DNA of 64,000 bases from CAVXUB01 sp963764805 (GTDB taxonomy: Bacteria; Actinomycetota; Acidimicrobiia; Acidimicrobiales; Bog-793), in contig CAVXUB010000005.1 in the NCBI GenBank assembly GCA_963764805.1, positions 186,001-250,000 on the forward strand, in the 5' to 3' direction. The translations under genes and the position numbers were made by a program. Positions within the stretch are counted from its first letter, which is position 1; each line of letters begins with the position of its first letter. The notes below the pieces were generated by a model. It was not told where the DNA came from. It did not search any database and saw only the letters and a program-made list of their open reading frames with translations. This document shows, one piece after another, positions 18,724-28,979 of this stretch.

Positions 18724-19227
18724 TCAGTGGGGCTGGGTGACCATCACCACGATGCATGCCACGAAGAGCAGGGTCATCACAGCGCTCGAGCGGGCCGCCA
18801 GCGTGCACGCCCGCATCAGGTCGGCGGCGTCGCCCGCCGGGCCGAACCCGGCGCGGATCGCCTTCTCGGCCGGCCAGTGCACCGCGACCGCGAGCACGAG
18901 CGCCAGCACCCACATCCCGAACGCGAGCCAGGGCCACAGCAGGCCGATATCGTCGAAGTGGTGCAACGCCTCGACTCCAGCACCGAACAGAGGTATGAGT
19001 ATCAACGACCGTGAGGCCCAGTTTGGCCCGCCGCCGAAGTACCGCCGGAGTGGTTGCGAGAGTTGGAGTGGTTGCGAGAGTTGCGAGGAAGCGGGGGTGC
19101 CGGTGGATGAGCGTCCGGACCGGCCGAGAAGGTGCGCCGCCACGCCGGTGGCGACGACGGCCAGCGGCCCGATGACCGACGTCAGCACATGCAGTACGAC
19201 TAGGACCGCCACGGCGATCTTTGTCAT
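18724..19227 (-). CDS. Small integral membrane protein, function unknown
   Basis: A 167-residue protein with four predicted membrane segments: VAVLVVLHVLTSVIGPLAVVATG at the start, two in the middle (LILIPLFGAGVEAL... and WLAFGMWVLALVLAVAVHW), and SAVMTLLFVACIVVMV at the end. The layout resembles DUF2269/CopD-like predicted membrane proteins, but I cannot assign it. The loop after the first helix contains SSQLSQPLQLSQPLRRYF, encoded by an 18-base tandem repeat. Its start at 19227 lies about 90 bases from the divergently transcribed galT. Confidence 0.7.
   Translation of the reverse strand: MTKIAVAVLVVLHVLTSVIGPLAVVATGVAAHLLGRSGRSSTGTPASSQLSQPLQLSQPLRRYFGGGPNWASRSLILIPLFGAGVEALHHFDDIGLLWPWLAFGMWVLALVLAVAVHWPAEKAIRAGFGPAGDAADLMRACTLAARSSAVMTLLFVACIVVMVTQPH
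19053..19090. repeat. 18-bp direct tandem repeat inside the membrane-protein gene
   Basis: The unit AGTGGTTGCGAGAGTTGG occurs about twice in a row on the plus strand. Because it is a multiple of three it keeps the frame and duplicates six residues (QLSQPL) in a loop of the 18724-19227 product. It is a candidate site of copy-number variation. Confidence 0.7.
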
Positions 19228-19316
19228 GCGGCTCCACCCACGGCCGTCCGGATGGCGCTACCGTGAGAGACGATGCGCGAGGTGCGGAAAGTGGCGACGG
19301 AGGTGAACCGAGGAGA

Positions 19317-20333
19317 GTGAATCAGCTCCGCCTCGATCCCCTTTCTGGTCGCTGGGTCACGGTCTCCACGGACCGGATCGAGCGAGGTCCGTTGTTCAAC
19401 CCCCGAGAGCCGGGGGCCGACAGCATCGACGGACGCCCCTGCCCCTTCTGCCCCGGCAACGAGGAGTCGACCCTGCCGGCGCTCGAGACCTACGGGCCGT
19501 CGGGCGGCTGGCTGGTGAGAGTGGTACCGAACCTCTATCCGGCCTTCGAGGGCGACGAGCCCTTCGTCGTCAACCACCGCGGCCCCGTCTTCACAGAGGC
19601 GCCGGCTAGTGGCATCCACGAGGTGCTGATCCTCTCTCCCGACCACAAGACGAGCTGGCAGTCGCTGTCCGACGAGCAGTGCAACCTCGTCATGGCGGCT
19701 ATCCGCGACCGGGCGGAGGAGCACCAGAACACGCCGGGGCTGCGGTACAGCCAGGCGATCGTCAACAACGGCCGTCAAGCCGGTGCGTCCATCGAGCATC
19801 CGCATGCCCAGCTCCTCGGGATCCCGTTCGTGCCGAGGGAACTGGTGGACGAGCAGGCCGGTTTCGTGCGCTTTGCCGGGGGATGCCTGCTCTGCACTGC
19901 GGCCACCTCGGAGGAGCGCGTCGGGTACCGCATCGTGCACGAGAGCGAGCAGGCGATCACCTGGTGCCCGTTCTGGAGCGGCACCCCCTACGAGATGCTC
20001 GTGGTACCGCGCAACCATGGTGCGCATCTGCACCGCAGCCCGACGAGCGACCTGCTCGGCGTCGGCCACGAGATCCGCCGTGCCCTGCAGACGCTGAACA
20101 CGCTGCTCGGTGATGTCGCCTACAACCTCGTCTTCCATTCGGCTCCCTACCGGGCGAGCGGGATCTACCACTGGCACGTCCACGTCCTGCCCAAGCTCAG
20201 CACGAGAGCGGGTTTCGAGCTTGGGACCGGGGTGCTCATCAACATCGTCTCCCCCGAGAAGGCGGCCGAGGACCTGCGCACGGCCATCGCCCACGTCGAG
20301 CGCGGGGCGACCACGGCGGGTATCGCCTCCTAG
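19317..20333 (+). CDS. galT: Galactose-1-phosphate uridylyltransferase
   Basis: GalT swaps UMP between UDP-glucose and galactose-1-phosphate in the Leloir pathway. The product has about 338 residues from GTG 19317, preceded by AGGAG. The N-terminal LRLDPLSGRWV and CPFCPGNE (a zinc CxxC) are typical. The catalytic histidine is in EHPHAQLLGIPF (HPHxQ), and IYHWHVHVLPKL is the C-terminal metal site. A longer GTG start at 19263 is possible but adds no conserved residues. galK lies far away at 55.7 kb, so the pathway genes are not in one operon. galT converges on the maltokinase-like gene with an 18-base gap. Confidence 0.95.
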   Translation: MNQLRLDPLSGRWVTVSTDRIERGPLFNPREPGADSIDGRPCPFCPGNEESTLPALETYGPSGGWLVRVVPNLYPAFEGDEPFVVNHRGPVFTEAPASGIHEVLILSPDHKTSWQSLSDEQCNLVMAAIRDRAEEHQNTPGLRYSQAIVNNGRQAGASIEHPHAQLLGIPFVPRELVDEQAGFVRFAGGCLLCTAATSEERVGYRIVHESEQAITWCPFWSGTPYEMLVVPRNHGAHLHRSPTSDLLGVGHEIRRALQTLNTLLGDVAYNLVFHSAPYRASGIYHWHVHVLPKLSTRAGFELGTGVLINIVSPEKAAEDLRTAIAHVERGATTAGIAS

Positions 20334-20351
20334 CGCAGGCAGCGAGGCCGA

Positions 20352-21757
20352 TCAGCCTCTCCCTGCCCGGCTCACCCGGAGCAACTCGAGGGCGGCCACC
20401 AGGTCGGCGAGGTCCTCCCTCGGCGGGTTCAACCCCTCCAGCCGGTTGGAGGACAGGTAACCCTCGAGGAAGGCGTCGCCATTGCGCTCCACCCAGGCGA
20501 CCGCCAGCAGTGAGGCTTCGCCAGGATCCTCCGGATGGTGGGTGCTCAGTGCCTCGTCCGCCACCGCCCTGATCGCCAGCAGCATGTCGGCGATGTCGTC
20601 GGCAGGCAGACCGTCGAGCGCGCCCCGACCTTCCGGGCCCAACCTCGCGTAACGCGACGGGTCGTCCCCGAAACCGGCCACCAGCCACCCCATGTCGGAC
20701 CTCATCACCCGCCGCAGGTGGTAGTCGCCCTGCACCCGGATCGCCGCTCCCGGATCCTCCATCGCCCGCAGCCTGGCAGCCAGCTGAGCGCCTCCAGCCG
20801 GATCGGCCCGCTGCAGCGCGTCGGCGATCGGCACCAGGTCGGCACGCCGGGATCCGTATGCCTTGGCCAACGCCTCGTGCATCCGGGCTGTGGTGTCGCC
20901 GAGACGCCGCATCTCGGCCGCCATGTCGCCACCGGCACGGGCAGCTCGCTCGGCAGGATCGGTGCCGGCCTCACCGGGCTGGGTCCCGAACAGGTCGCGC
21001 AGCGATGTCAGGGCGAGGGTCCGGCCCTCGGTCGCCTCGCCGTAGAACTCGCGGATCAACGCGAGGTCGTAACCGTTCCCGCGCCACAGGGCCACCGGGG
21101 CGACGATGTTGTTGAAGCCGACCTCGTCGAGGTTGAGCATGATGTCGACCTCGGGACGCGGCGCCGGCTCCAGCACGCGGTAGATCTTCATGAACAGCCG
21201 CTCGTCGTAGACCACCGATGCATGCGACGTGAGGGACTCGACGATGCGGGCACGGCGCGCCGTCTCCTTGCCCTCGGTGGCGGCCGAGAGGATGGCAAGG
21301 AGCATCTCCTCGTCGGCGAGTGCGTCGTAGACGAGCACGTCGCCCGCAGAGCCGATGCTCGCCTCCTCGTTGAACGCGCTCGCCGGCAGTGCCCCGAGGA
21401 TCGCCGACTCGCGGCCGCGCAGCACTCCTGCGGCAGCGGTCGCCTCCCTCCAGCCGATCAGCACCTGCAGGGCACACTCCCCCGCCTGCACGAGCAACCG
21501 GGCAAGTCCGGCGGGACTGGCCGGGCCGCTCGCCGGCTGCGGCGGCTCCGGCGGCGGTGCAAGGACCTCCATCACCGTGAGCGAGAGGTCCACTGCGACC
21601 GCTTCTGCGGCCTCGCCTTCGGCTCCCGAGGCGCTCGTCGGTGCCGGCTCGGTCGCCGCTGCCGGCTGGCGCAGTGCGCAGGCCGACCAGTACCAGGACT
21701 GGCGGCCGAGGTACGGCCCGAGAAGCGAGGCGATGCGGTCCGAGGGTCGTTCGTCTG

Positions 21758-21761
<4 letters not shown>
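20352..21761 (-). CDS. Maltokinase-like protein lacking the catalytic Asp motif
   Basis: This is the partner of treS by overlap (TTGA). The TTG start at 21761 gives 469 residues, the usual maltokinase length. The middle (LADEEMLLAIL, FMKIYRVLEPAPRPEVDIMLNL) and the C-terminus (LEGYL) resemble maltokinase, the enzyme that phosphorylates maltose for the GlgE pathway. In active members the catalytic segment is close to HGDLHLGQ followed by DFEGEP. Here the region at 20660-20740 reads QGDYHLRR and then VAGFGDDP, so the Mg-binding Asp is Gly and the Gln is Arg. It is probably a non-catalytic relative or has an altered activity. That conclusion is inference from recalled motifs. Confidence 0.8.
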
Positions 21762-23447
<1,686 letters not shown>

Positions 23448-23461
<14 letters not shown>

Positions 23462-24245
23462 AACGTGCCTTGCCCGGTCCGTTCTCGAGGAACGATCGCA
23501 CCCCGATGGCGGCGTCCTCGGTGCCGGCGACTTCGGCGAACAGCTCCCGCTCGAGCGACATGCCGGCGGCGCCGTCGGGGGCGGACGCCGCATCGATCGC
23601 CCGCTTGGCCATGCCCTGCGCCACGACCGCACCGGATGCGAACGAGCGTGCCCACTCGAGCGCCGACGCCAAGAGCTCTGCGGCCGGAACGGTGCGGTCG
23701 ACCAACCCGATCCGCAGGGCCTCCTCGACCTCGATCATCCGCCCGCTGAAGATGATCTCCTTCGACCGGGCCGGCCCGACGAGGCGAGTCAGGCGCTGCG
23801 TCCCACCGCCGCCCGGGATGATTCCGAGCAGCACCTCCGGCTGGCCGAGTCGGGCGTTGTCCGCCGCGATGCGAAAGTCGCAGGCCATCGCGAGCTCGCA
23901 ACCGCCACCGAGCGCGTAGCCGGAGATGGCGGCGATGGTTGCTCGAGGGATGGCGGCAACTGCATCCAGGGCCTCGTGGAACGATGCGGCCACTGCCGCC
24001 GCCTCCTCCGGGCCGCCGAACTCGGTGATGTCCGCTCCGGCCGCGAAGATCCGCTCGCCTCCCCAGAAGACCACCGCGCCAGGCGGATCCTGGCTCAAGC
24101 CCTCCGCCACGTCACGCAGCTGGCCCAGCAGCTGGCGGGAGAGGGCATTCATCTTCGGCCGGTCCAACCGCACCAGGGCGACCCCCTGGTCACCCTGCAA
24201 CCACTCGACACCGACGAATGTTTCGCTGCTGTCCACGTCGCTCAT
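23448..24245 (-). CDS. Enoyl-CoA hydratase/isomerase family protein
   Basis: A 265-residue crotonase-fold enzyme. The oxyanion hole is formed by AAGADITEF (about residue 70) and GYALGGGCELAMACD (about 115). The catalytic glutamates sit in GQPEVLLGIIPGGGGTQRL, and the second is the usual acid. It probably hydrates enoyl-CoA in fatty-acid or propionate-related degradation; its position next to meaB suggests acyl-CoA metabolism. The substrate chain length cannot be read from the sequence. It is 24 bases downstream of meaB and overlaps treS. Confidence 0.93.
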
Positions 24246-24269
24246 GCCGCCATCACCCCTGGCGGCAAC

Positions 24270-25271
24270 CTAGTCGCCCTCGGCGCCCGCGCCCGCCACC
24301 AACTCGGCGACGGCATGGAGGAGCTGCGATGCGACCTCGTAGGGGTGCGTCCGGTGTTCCAGCAGCGCGGCATGCAGGTTGGCGTATTCGCCGCTGCCGG
24401 CCAGCCGTCGCAGCGCCTCGTCGATGCGGCCGCCGATGATCCGGCGGACCTCCTCGTCGAGCCGCGCCACGCGCCGCTTCTCCAGCAGGCCGCCCTCCTG
24501 CAGGTGCGTGCGATGAGTGCCGACGGCATCCCAGAGCTCGACGACCCCCTCGCCGGTGGTCGATGTGGTCGCCACGATCGGAGGCATCCAGGAGGAGGTG
24601 TCGGACATCTGCAGCATCTGCTTGAGGTCGCGGCGCGCCTCGCGAAGTCCCGGACGGTCGGCCTTGTTGATCACGAAGACGTCGGCGACCTCCAGCAACC
24701 CCGCCTTGTTTGCCTGCACCGAGTCACCCCAGCCGGGGTTGAGGACCACGACCGTCGTGTCGCACGTGCCCGCCACCTCGACCTCGACCTGGCCGACACC
24801 CACCGTCTCGACGATCACGATCGGCCACCCCGTGGCGTCGAGGACACGGATCGCCTCCGGCACCGCCAGGGCGAGGCCGCCGAGGTGACCGCGCGTCGCC
24901 ATCGAGCGGATGAAGACTCCTTCGTCGAGCGCGTGGTCCTGCATGCGGACCCTGTCACCGAGGATCGCTCCCCCCGAGAAGGGCGACGAGGGATCGATCG
25001 CCACCACTGCCACCGGCAGCTGCCGCCCCCGCAGCTCGCCGATCAGGCGGCTCGTGAGCGTCGACTTGCCGGCACCTGGGGCCCCGGTGATCCCGATCGT
25101 GTAGGCGTTGCCGCTCCTCGGGTAGGTCAGCTCCGAGACCTTGCGGCCGACGGCCCCGCCCTGCTCCACGTAGGAGAGCAACCTGGCGAGGGCGCGGCGG
25201 TCTCCCCCTGTCGCTGCGTCCACCAAGCCGGCCGGGTCCCGCAGGCGCCCGTGCGTCTGCACGTCGGTCAC
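24270..25271 (-). CDS. meaB: Methylmalonyl-CoA mutase-associated GTPase MeaB
   Basis: MeaB (ArgK/LAO-type) is a G3E GTPase that protects and loads the B12-dependent methylmalonyl-CoA mutase. The protein is 333 residues. Walker A is IGITGAPGAGKSTLTSRLI (about residue 60), the switch and Walker B region is VVAIDPSSPFSGGAILGDR and IVETVGVGQ, and the base-recognition motif is FVINKADRPG. The GTG start at 25271 overlaps the murA stop (GTGA), which is odd company for a B12 chaperone. No mutase gene lies in the window. Confidence 0.96.
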   Translation of the reverse strand: MTDVQTHGRLRDPAGLVDAATGGDRRALARLLSYVEQGGAVGRKVSELTYPRSGNAYTIGITGAPGAGKSTLTSRLIGELRGRQLPVAVVAIDPSSPFSGGAILGDRVRMQDHALDEGVFIRSMATRGHLGGLALAVPEAIRVLDATGWPIVIVETVGVGQVEVEVAGTCDTTVVVLNPGWGDSVQANKAGLLEVADVFVINKADRPGLREARRDLKQMLQMSDTSSWMPPIVATTSTTGEGVVELWDAVGTHRTHLQEGGLLEKRRVARLDEEVRRIIGGRIDEALRRLAGSGEYANLHAALLEHRTHPYEVASQLLHAVAELVAGAGAEGD

Positions 25272-26545
25272 GGGGCAGGATCCTCGTCGCGGGCAGAGCG
25301 GCGCGTCACATCGGCACCGAGCGAGCGAAGCTTGCGATCGAGCGCCACGTAGCCGCGGTCGACGTGCTCGGCGCCGCCCACCACGGTCTCCCCCTCAGCC
25401 GCCAGGCCGGCGAGCACGAGGGCGGCCCCCGCCCGCAGGTCCATCGCCCTCACCTTGGCCCCCGAGAGCCTGCGGACGCCCCGCACCACCGCGTGGTGGC
25501 CCTCGGTGCTGATGTCGGCACCCATCCGCCGCAGCTCGTCGACGTACCTGAACCTTCCCCGGAAGAGGTTCTCGCTCACGATGGCCACGCCCGAGGCCAA
25601 CGACAGCATCGTGACGACGAGGGGCTTGTAGTCGGTGGCCACCCCCGGATAGGGCAGGGTCGCCACGTCCACCGCCTTCAACCTTCCTTCGAAACGCGCT
25701 CTGATCCCGCCGCCGTCCACCCCCAGCTCGAGCCCCATCACGCTCAGCTTCTCGAGCAGCATGTCCATGGTCTCGGCGCGCGCGCCTTCCACCTGGACCT
25801 CTCCGCCGGCGATCCCCACTGCGGCGAGGAAGGTCGCGGCCTCCAGGCGATCGGTGATCACGGTGTGCGTCGCCGGCTGCAGCGAGTCCACGCCCTCGAT
25901 CTCGATACGCGAGGTGCCGGCCCCTTCCACCTGGGCACCCATCGCCTGCAAGAAGGCGGCCAGGTCCGCCACCTCCGGTTCGCGGGCGGCGTTCTCGATG
26001 ACGGTCGTCCCCTTCGCCAGCACGGCGGCCATCAGGATGTTGTCTGTCGTCGTGTGGCTCGGGAACTCGAGGACGATCCTGGCTCCCACCAGCCGCTCGC
26101 AGCGCCCCTCCACGTACCCGTGCTCGACGTTGAACTCGGCGCCCATCGCCTCGAGTGCCCGCAGGTGGAAGTCGATCGGCCGGTGCCCGAAGTCGTCCCC
26201 GCCTGGCAGCGACACTCTGACCGACCCCTGCCGGGCGAGGAGGGGCCCGAGCACGACGATCGAGGCCCTCATCCTCTCCACCAGGGCATAGGGGGCAAAT
26301 GGCTGCAAGGTCTCCTCGACGTCGACCTGCATCGTGTCGTCGTCGCTCCAGCGCACGGCTGCGCCGACTGCGCCGAGCAGCTCGCTCATCGTCGCCACGT
26401 CGTCGATGCGCGGCATGCCCCGAAGCTCGTGGCTGCCGGGCGCCAGCAGGCACGCCGCCATCAGCTTGAGCGCCGAGTTCTTGGCACCGGAGACCGCCAC
26501 GGTTCCCGACAGCGGCGCGCCGGGGCGGACGACGAATTCATCCAT
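25268..26545 (-). CDS. murA: UDP-N-acetylglucosamine 1-carboxyvinyltransferase (MurA), Asp variant
   Basis: MurA transfers enolpyruvate to UDP-GlcNAc, the first committed step of peptidoglycan synthesis. The 425-residue protein has the N-terminal VSGAKNSALKLMAACLLA (catalytic Lys) and the repeated inside-out barrel. At the loop that normally carries Cys115 (PGGCxxG) the sequence is LPGGDDFGHRPIDFH, so Asp replaces Cys as in Mycobacterium and Chlamydia. Such enzymes are active but not alkylated by fosfomycin. The start is ATG 26545. It overlaps meaB and is divergent from glpX. Confidence 0.97.
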   Translation of the reverse strand: MDEFVVRPGAPLSGTVAVSGAKNSALKLMAACLLAPGSHELRGMPRIDDVATMSELLGAVGAAVRWSDDDTMQVDVEETLQPFAPYALVERMRASIVVLGPLLARQGSVRVSLPGGDDFGHRPIDFHLRALEAMGAEFNVEHGYVEGRCERLVGARIVLEFPSHTTTDNILMAAVLAKGTTVIENAAREPEVADLAAFLQAMGAQVEGAGTSRIEIEGVDSLQPATHTVITDRLEAATFLAAVGIAGGEVQVEGARAETMDMLLEKLSVMGLELGVDGGGIRARFEGRLKAVDVATLPYPGVATDYKPLVVTMLSLASGVAIVSENLFRGRFRYVDELRRMGADISTEGHHAVVRGVRRLSGAKVRAMDLRAGAALVLAGLAAEGETVVGGAEHVDRGYVALDRKLRSLGADVTRRSARDEDPAP

Positions 26546-26631
26546 CCGCCCAGTATGGTCCGCCCGCGGCGACCAGCAGAGCGGACCCGGCCCCTGCCAC
26601 AGCGAGCTGCTGGCCCGGGTATCGTCGGCGC

Positions 26632-27660
26632 GTGCCTCACGACCTGCCCGGTTCGAGCAGCTCCCGACGCCAGGAGCGCCACGCCCCCGATCGCAACCTG
26701 GCCATGGAGATGGTGAGGGTGACCGAGGCGGCAGCCCTGGCGGCGGGTCGCTGGATGGGCCGCGGCGACAAGCTGGGCGCCGACGCGGCGGCGGTCGACG
26801 CCATGCGCATCGTCCTGCAGACGGTCCAGATGAGCGGCGTCGTCGTCATCGGCGAGGGTGAGAAGGACGAGGCGCCGATGCTCTACAACGGCGAGACGAT
26901 CGGGGACGGCAGCCCGCCGCCGACCGACATCGCGGTCGACCCGATCGATGGCACGACTGCCACCTCGCTCGGGCGCGACGGTGCCGTTTCGGTGATCGCA
27001 GTCGCCGAGCGGCACACGATGTTCAATCCGGGACCCTGCTTCTACATGGACAAGATCGCCGTCGGGCCGGAGGCGGCCGGGCGCATCGACATCAACGCCT
27101 CGGTGGCAGAGAACGTCGAAGCGGTGGCCAAGGCCAAGGGGATCGCCGTCCGCGACGTCACCGCCGTGATCCTCGACCGCCCGCGGCACGAGGAGCTGAT
27201 CGGCGAGGTGCGCCAGACGGGGGCGCGGATCCGCCTCATCACCGACGGCGACATCGCAGCGGCGATCTCGACCGGGATCCCCGAATCGGGGGGTGACATC
27301 CTGCTCGGCGTCGGCGGGACGCCCGAGGGCGTGATCGCGGCAGCTGCCCTCAAGTGCATGGGGGGCGAGATCCAGGGCAAGCTGTGGCCGCGCAACGACG
27401 AGGAGCGCCAAGCCGCCGTCGACGCGGGCTACGACCTCGAGCAGGTGCTCGCCACCGACGACCTCGTACAGGGCGACAACTGCTTCTTCGCCGCCACCGG
27501 GATCACCGACGGGGAGCTGTTGCGGGGCGTCCGCTACCACAGCCACGGCGCCTCCACCCAGTCTCTCGTGATGCGGTCGAAGTCCGGCACCGTGCGCAGG
27601 ATCGATGCCACGCACCGGCTGCACAAGCTGCAGCAGTACAGCCTGATCGAGTTCGGCTGA
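26632..27660 (+). CDS. glpX: Fructose-1,6-bisphosphatase class II
   Basis: GlpX hydrolyses fructose-1,6-bisphosphate in gluconeogenesis and is the usual actinobacterial form. The product is 342 residues from GTG 26632. The metal-binding motifs are GEGEKDEAPMLYNGE (about residue 80) and VDPIDGTTATSLG (about 105), followed by GGTPEGVIAAAALKCMGGEIQG (about 230). An alternative start at the internal ATG 26704 (LAMEMVRVTEAAAL) would remove about 24 poorly conserved residues. It converges on the 2H/GNAT gene with 3 bases between stops. Confidence 0.96.
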   Translation: MPHDLPGSSSSRRQERHAPDRNLAMEMVRVTEAAALAAGRWMGRGDKLGADAAAVDAMRIVLQTVQMSGVVVIGEGEKDEAPMLYNGETIGDGSPPPTDIAVDPIDGTTATSLGRDGAVSVIAVAERHTMFNPGPCFYMDKIAVGPEAAGRIDINASVAENVEAVAKAKGIAVRDVTAVILDRPRHEELIGEVRQTGARIRLITDGDIAAAISTGIPESGGDILLGVGGTPEGVIAAAALKCMGGEIQGKLWPRNDEERQAAVDAGYDLEQVLATDDLVQGDNCFFAATGITDGELLRGVRYHSHGASTQSLVMRSKSGTVRRIDATHRLHKLQQYSLIEFG

Positions 27661-27663
27661 GGG

Positions 27664-28662
27664 TCACGCCAGCAGCTTCTCCATCACCACGAAGTCGAGG
27701 CCGCCCCGCCACTCCGGGAGGGTCGCCGTCACCTGGTAGCCGTGGCTGGTGTAGAAGTCGGCGGCACGGCCGCCGGCGATCGTCCGCAGGCGAACCCTGC
27801 GGCAACCGGCCGCTGAAGCGGACTGCTCGGCCCGCTTGAGGAGCTGAGCGCCGATCCCCTGCGAGCGCACGGCTTGGGCGACGATCAGACGCGACAGCTC
27901 GGCCACGTCGCCCAGCAGCTCCAGCTTGGCGACGCCCGCGATCTGGCCCTCGCGCCTGGCAACGAGGGTGACGGGCTCGTCAGGGCGCCAGTCCGGTCCG
28001 TAGCGCGCCTGCCCGTAGGTCCGCCATTCGTTCTCGAACCACTGTCGGCTCTCCCTGTCGGGCGTCCCCGAGATGGTGGTCGTGACGGGCAGGCCGCCGG
28101 TACCGGTCACGGACGGCCGGCCGAGGTGCACGTCGGCGACCGGGTCCCAGCGCCGGCCGTCGCAGAGCTCGAGCAGCGTGAGCCGCTCGAAGACATAGGT
28201 CTGCCGGTAGTCCTGTAGCGCCTCCAGTCCGGCATGGAGGCGTCGGTCGGACATCCCGACCTCCAGCGTGACATGCGGCACGAAGGGTCGTTCCGTCCGT
28301 GTGCGAGGACCTACCAACGGCTCCTGCAGCAGGTCGAGCCGGAGCCGCTCCATCCTCTGCAGATCTTCCGCCTCGCCGGTGACCGCCAGGTAGAGCACCG
28401 GGTTGTGCGGCCAGAACGTGGCCACAGGCCCAAGATCGAGCTCGATCGGACCGCTGGCAGCGGCCGACTCACGCATGAGGGCGCCGACGTGAGCGTCGTC
28501 CTCCAGACGGACGTTCACCGGCGGCACGAGCGTGATGTGGGGAGGGATGCGCTCGATCGTCCGGGTCCCGAGCGCCCGCCTCAGTCCATCGATCTCGGTC
28601 GCCGGCCGTCCCCGGACGACCAGTGCAAGCGAGTACCTGCGACGTCCGGGGCGGTCGGTCAT
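27664..28662 (-). CDS. Fusion of 2H phosphoesterase (2'-5' RNA ligase-like) and GNAT acetyltransferase
   Basis: A 332-residue protein from ATG 28662. Residues about 1-180 form a 2H-phosphoesterase domain with the two signature motifs PPHITLVPP (about residue 40) and VPHVTLEVG (about 130). This fold acts on 2'-5' or cyclic phosphates of RNA or nucleotides. Residues about 200-330 form a GNAT domain with the acetyl-CoA loop VAQAVRSQGIGAQLLKRAEQ and the C-terminal DFYTSHGYQVTATLP. Neither substrate is known. Two tandem palindromes lie 93-135 bases upstream and may be its operator. Confidence 0.88.
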   Translation of the reverse strand: MTDRPGRRRYSLALVVRGRPATEIDGLRRALGTRTIERIPPHITLVPPVNVRLEDDAHVGALMRESAAASGPIELDLGPVATFWPHNPVLYLAVTGEAEDLQRMERLRLDLLQEPLVGPRTRTERPFVPHVTLEVGMSDRRLHAGLEALQDYRQTYVFERLTLLELCDGRRWDPVADVHLGRPSVTGTGGLPVTTTISGTPDRESRQWFENEWRTYGQARYGPDWRPDEPVTLVARREGQIAGVAKLELLGDVAELSRLIVAQAVRSQGIGAQLLKRAEQSASAAGCRRVRLRTIAGGRAADFYTSHGYQVTATLPEWRGGLDFVVMEKLLA

Positions 28663-28717
28663 GGCTTGACTATCGAAGGGGGGAGTTTCGTGGCCGGTTG
28701 GCGGGGTGGTGGCGGCG

Positions 28718-28750
28718 GCGTTGGCAGGCAGCGTTGGCAGGCAGCGTTGG
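28718..28750. repeat. 13-bp tandem repeat, two and a half copies
   Basis: The unit GCGTTGGCAGGCA occurs at 28718-28730 and 28731-28743, followed by GCGTTGG. It is non-coding and lies between the 2H/GNAT start and its presumed operator. Slippage at this site could alter promoter spacing. Confidence 0.85.
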
Positions 28751-28754
28751 TACG

Positions 28755-28796
28755 GATGGTCAATTCTGACCGCATAGATGGTCGAAACCGACCATC
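28755..28796. promoter_or_regulatory. Two related palindromes 22 bases apart, operator-like
   Basis: GGTCA-ATTC-TGACC (28758-28771) and GATGGTCG-AAAC-CGACCATC (28777-28796) share the core GATGGTC (28755 and 28777). Their 22-base offset puts both sites on the same face of the helix. The spacing and symmetry suggest a cooperatively binding dimeric repressor for the 2H/GNAT gene, which starts about 93 bases away. The regulator is unknown. Confidence 0.55.
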
Positions 28797-28838
28797 GGTA
28801 ACTCCAGCATCGGCCGAACCGGACCCGAAACGTGCGAA

Positions 28839-28860
28839 AGCGCCCTCCGAAGAGGGCGCT
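28839..28860 (-). terminator. Hairpin terminator of the atp operon
   Basis: The minus strand reads AGCGCCCTC-TTCG-GAGGGCGCT, a 9-bp perfect stem closed by a very stable UUCG tetraloop, followed by TTTCGC. It lies 120 bases downstream of the atpC stop and before the divergent-looking operator region. The T-run is short, so termination may be partly Rho-dependent. Confidence 0.75.
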
Positions 28861-28979
28861 CACGCACGGCATGAACGGGATCCGGTCGCGGGGGAAGCTG
28901 CAGGCGCCCGTTCATGCCCTGCACCGTTCGACTACCCGGGCCCCCGATCCGCTAAACACGCGATCCGAAAGATTTTCTC

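Larger units (their letters stand above)
28663..28979. other. 317-base intergenic region with tandem repeat, operator-like palindromes and atp terminator
   Basis: No gene is visible between the 2H/GNAT start and the atpC stop. The region holds a 13-base tandem repeat (GCGTTGGCAGGCA, 28718-28750), a pair of related palindromes (28755-28796) and a strong hairpin (28839-28860), each listed separately. It therefore probably contains the promoter of the 2H/GNAT gene and the end of the atp transcript. Confidence 0.7.
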
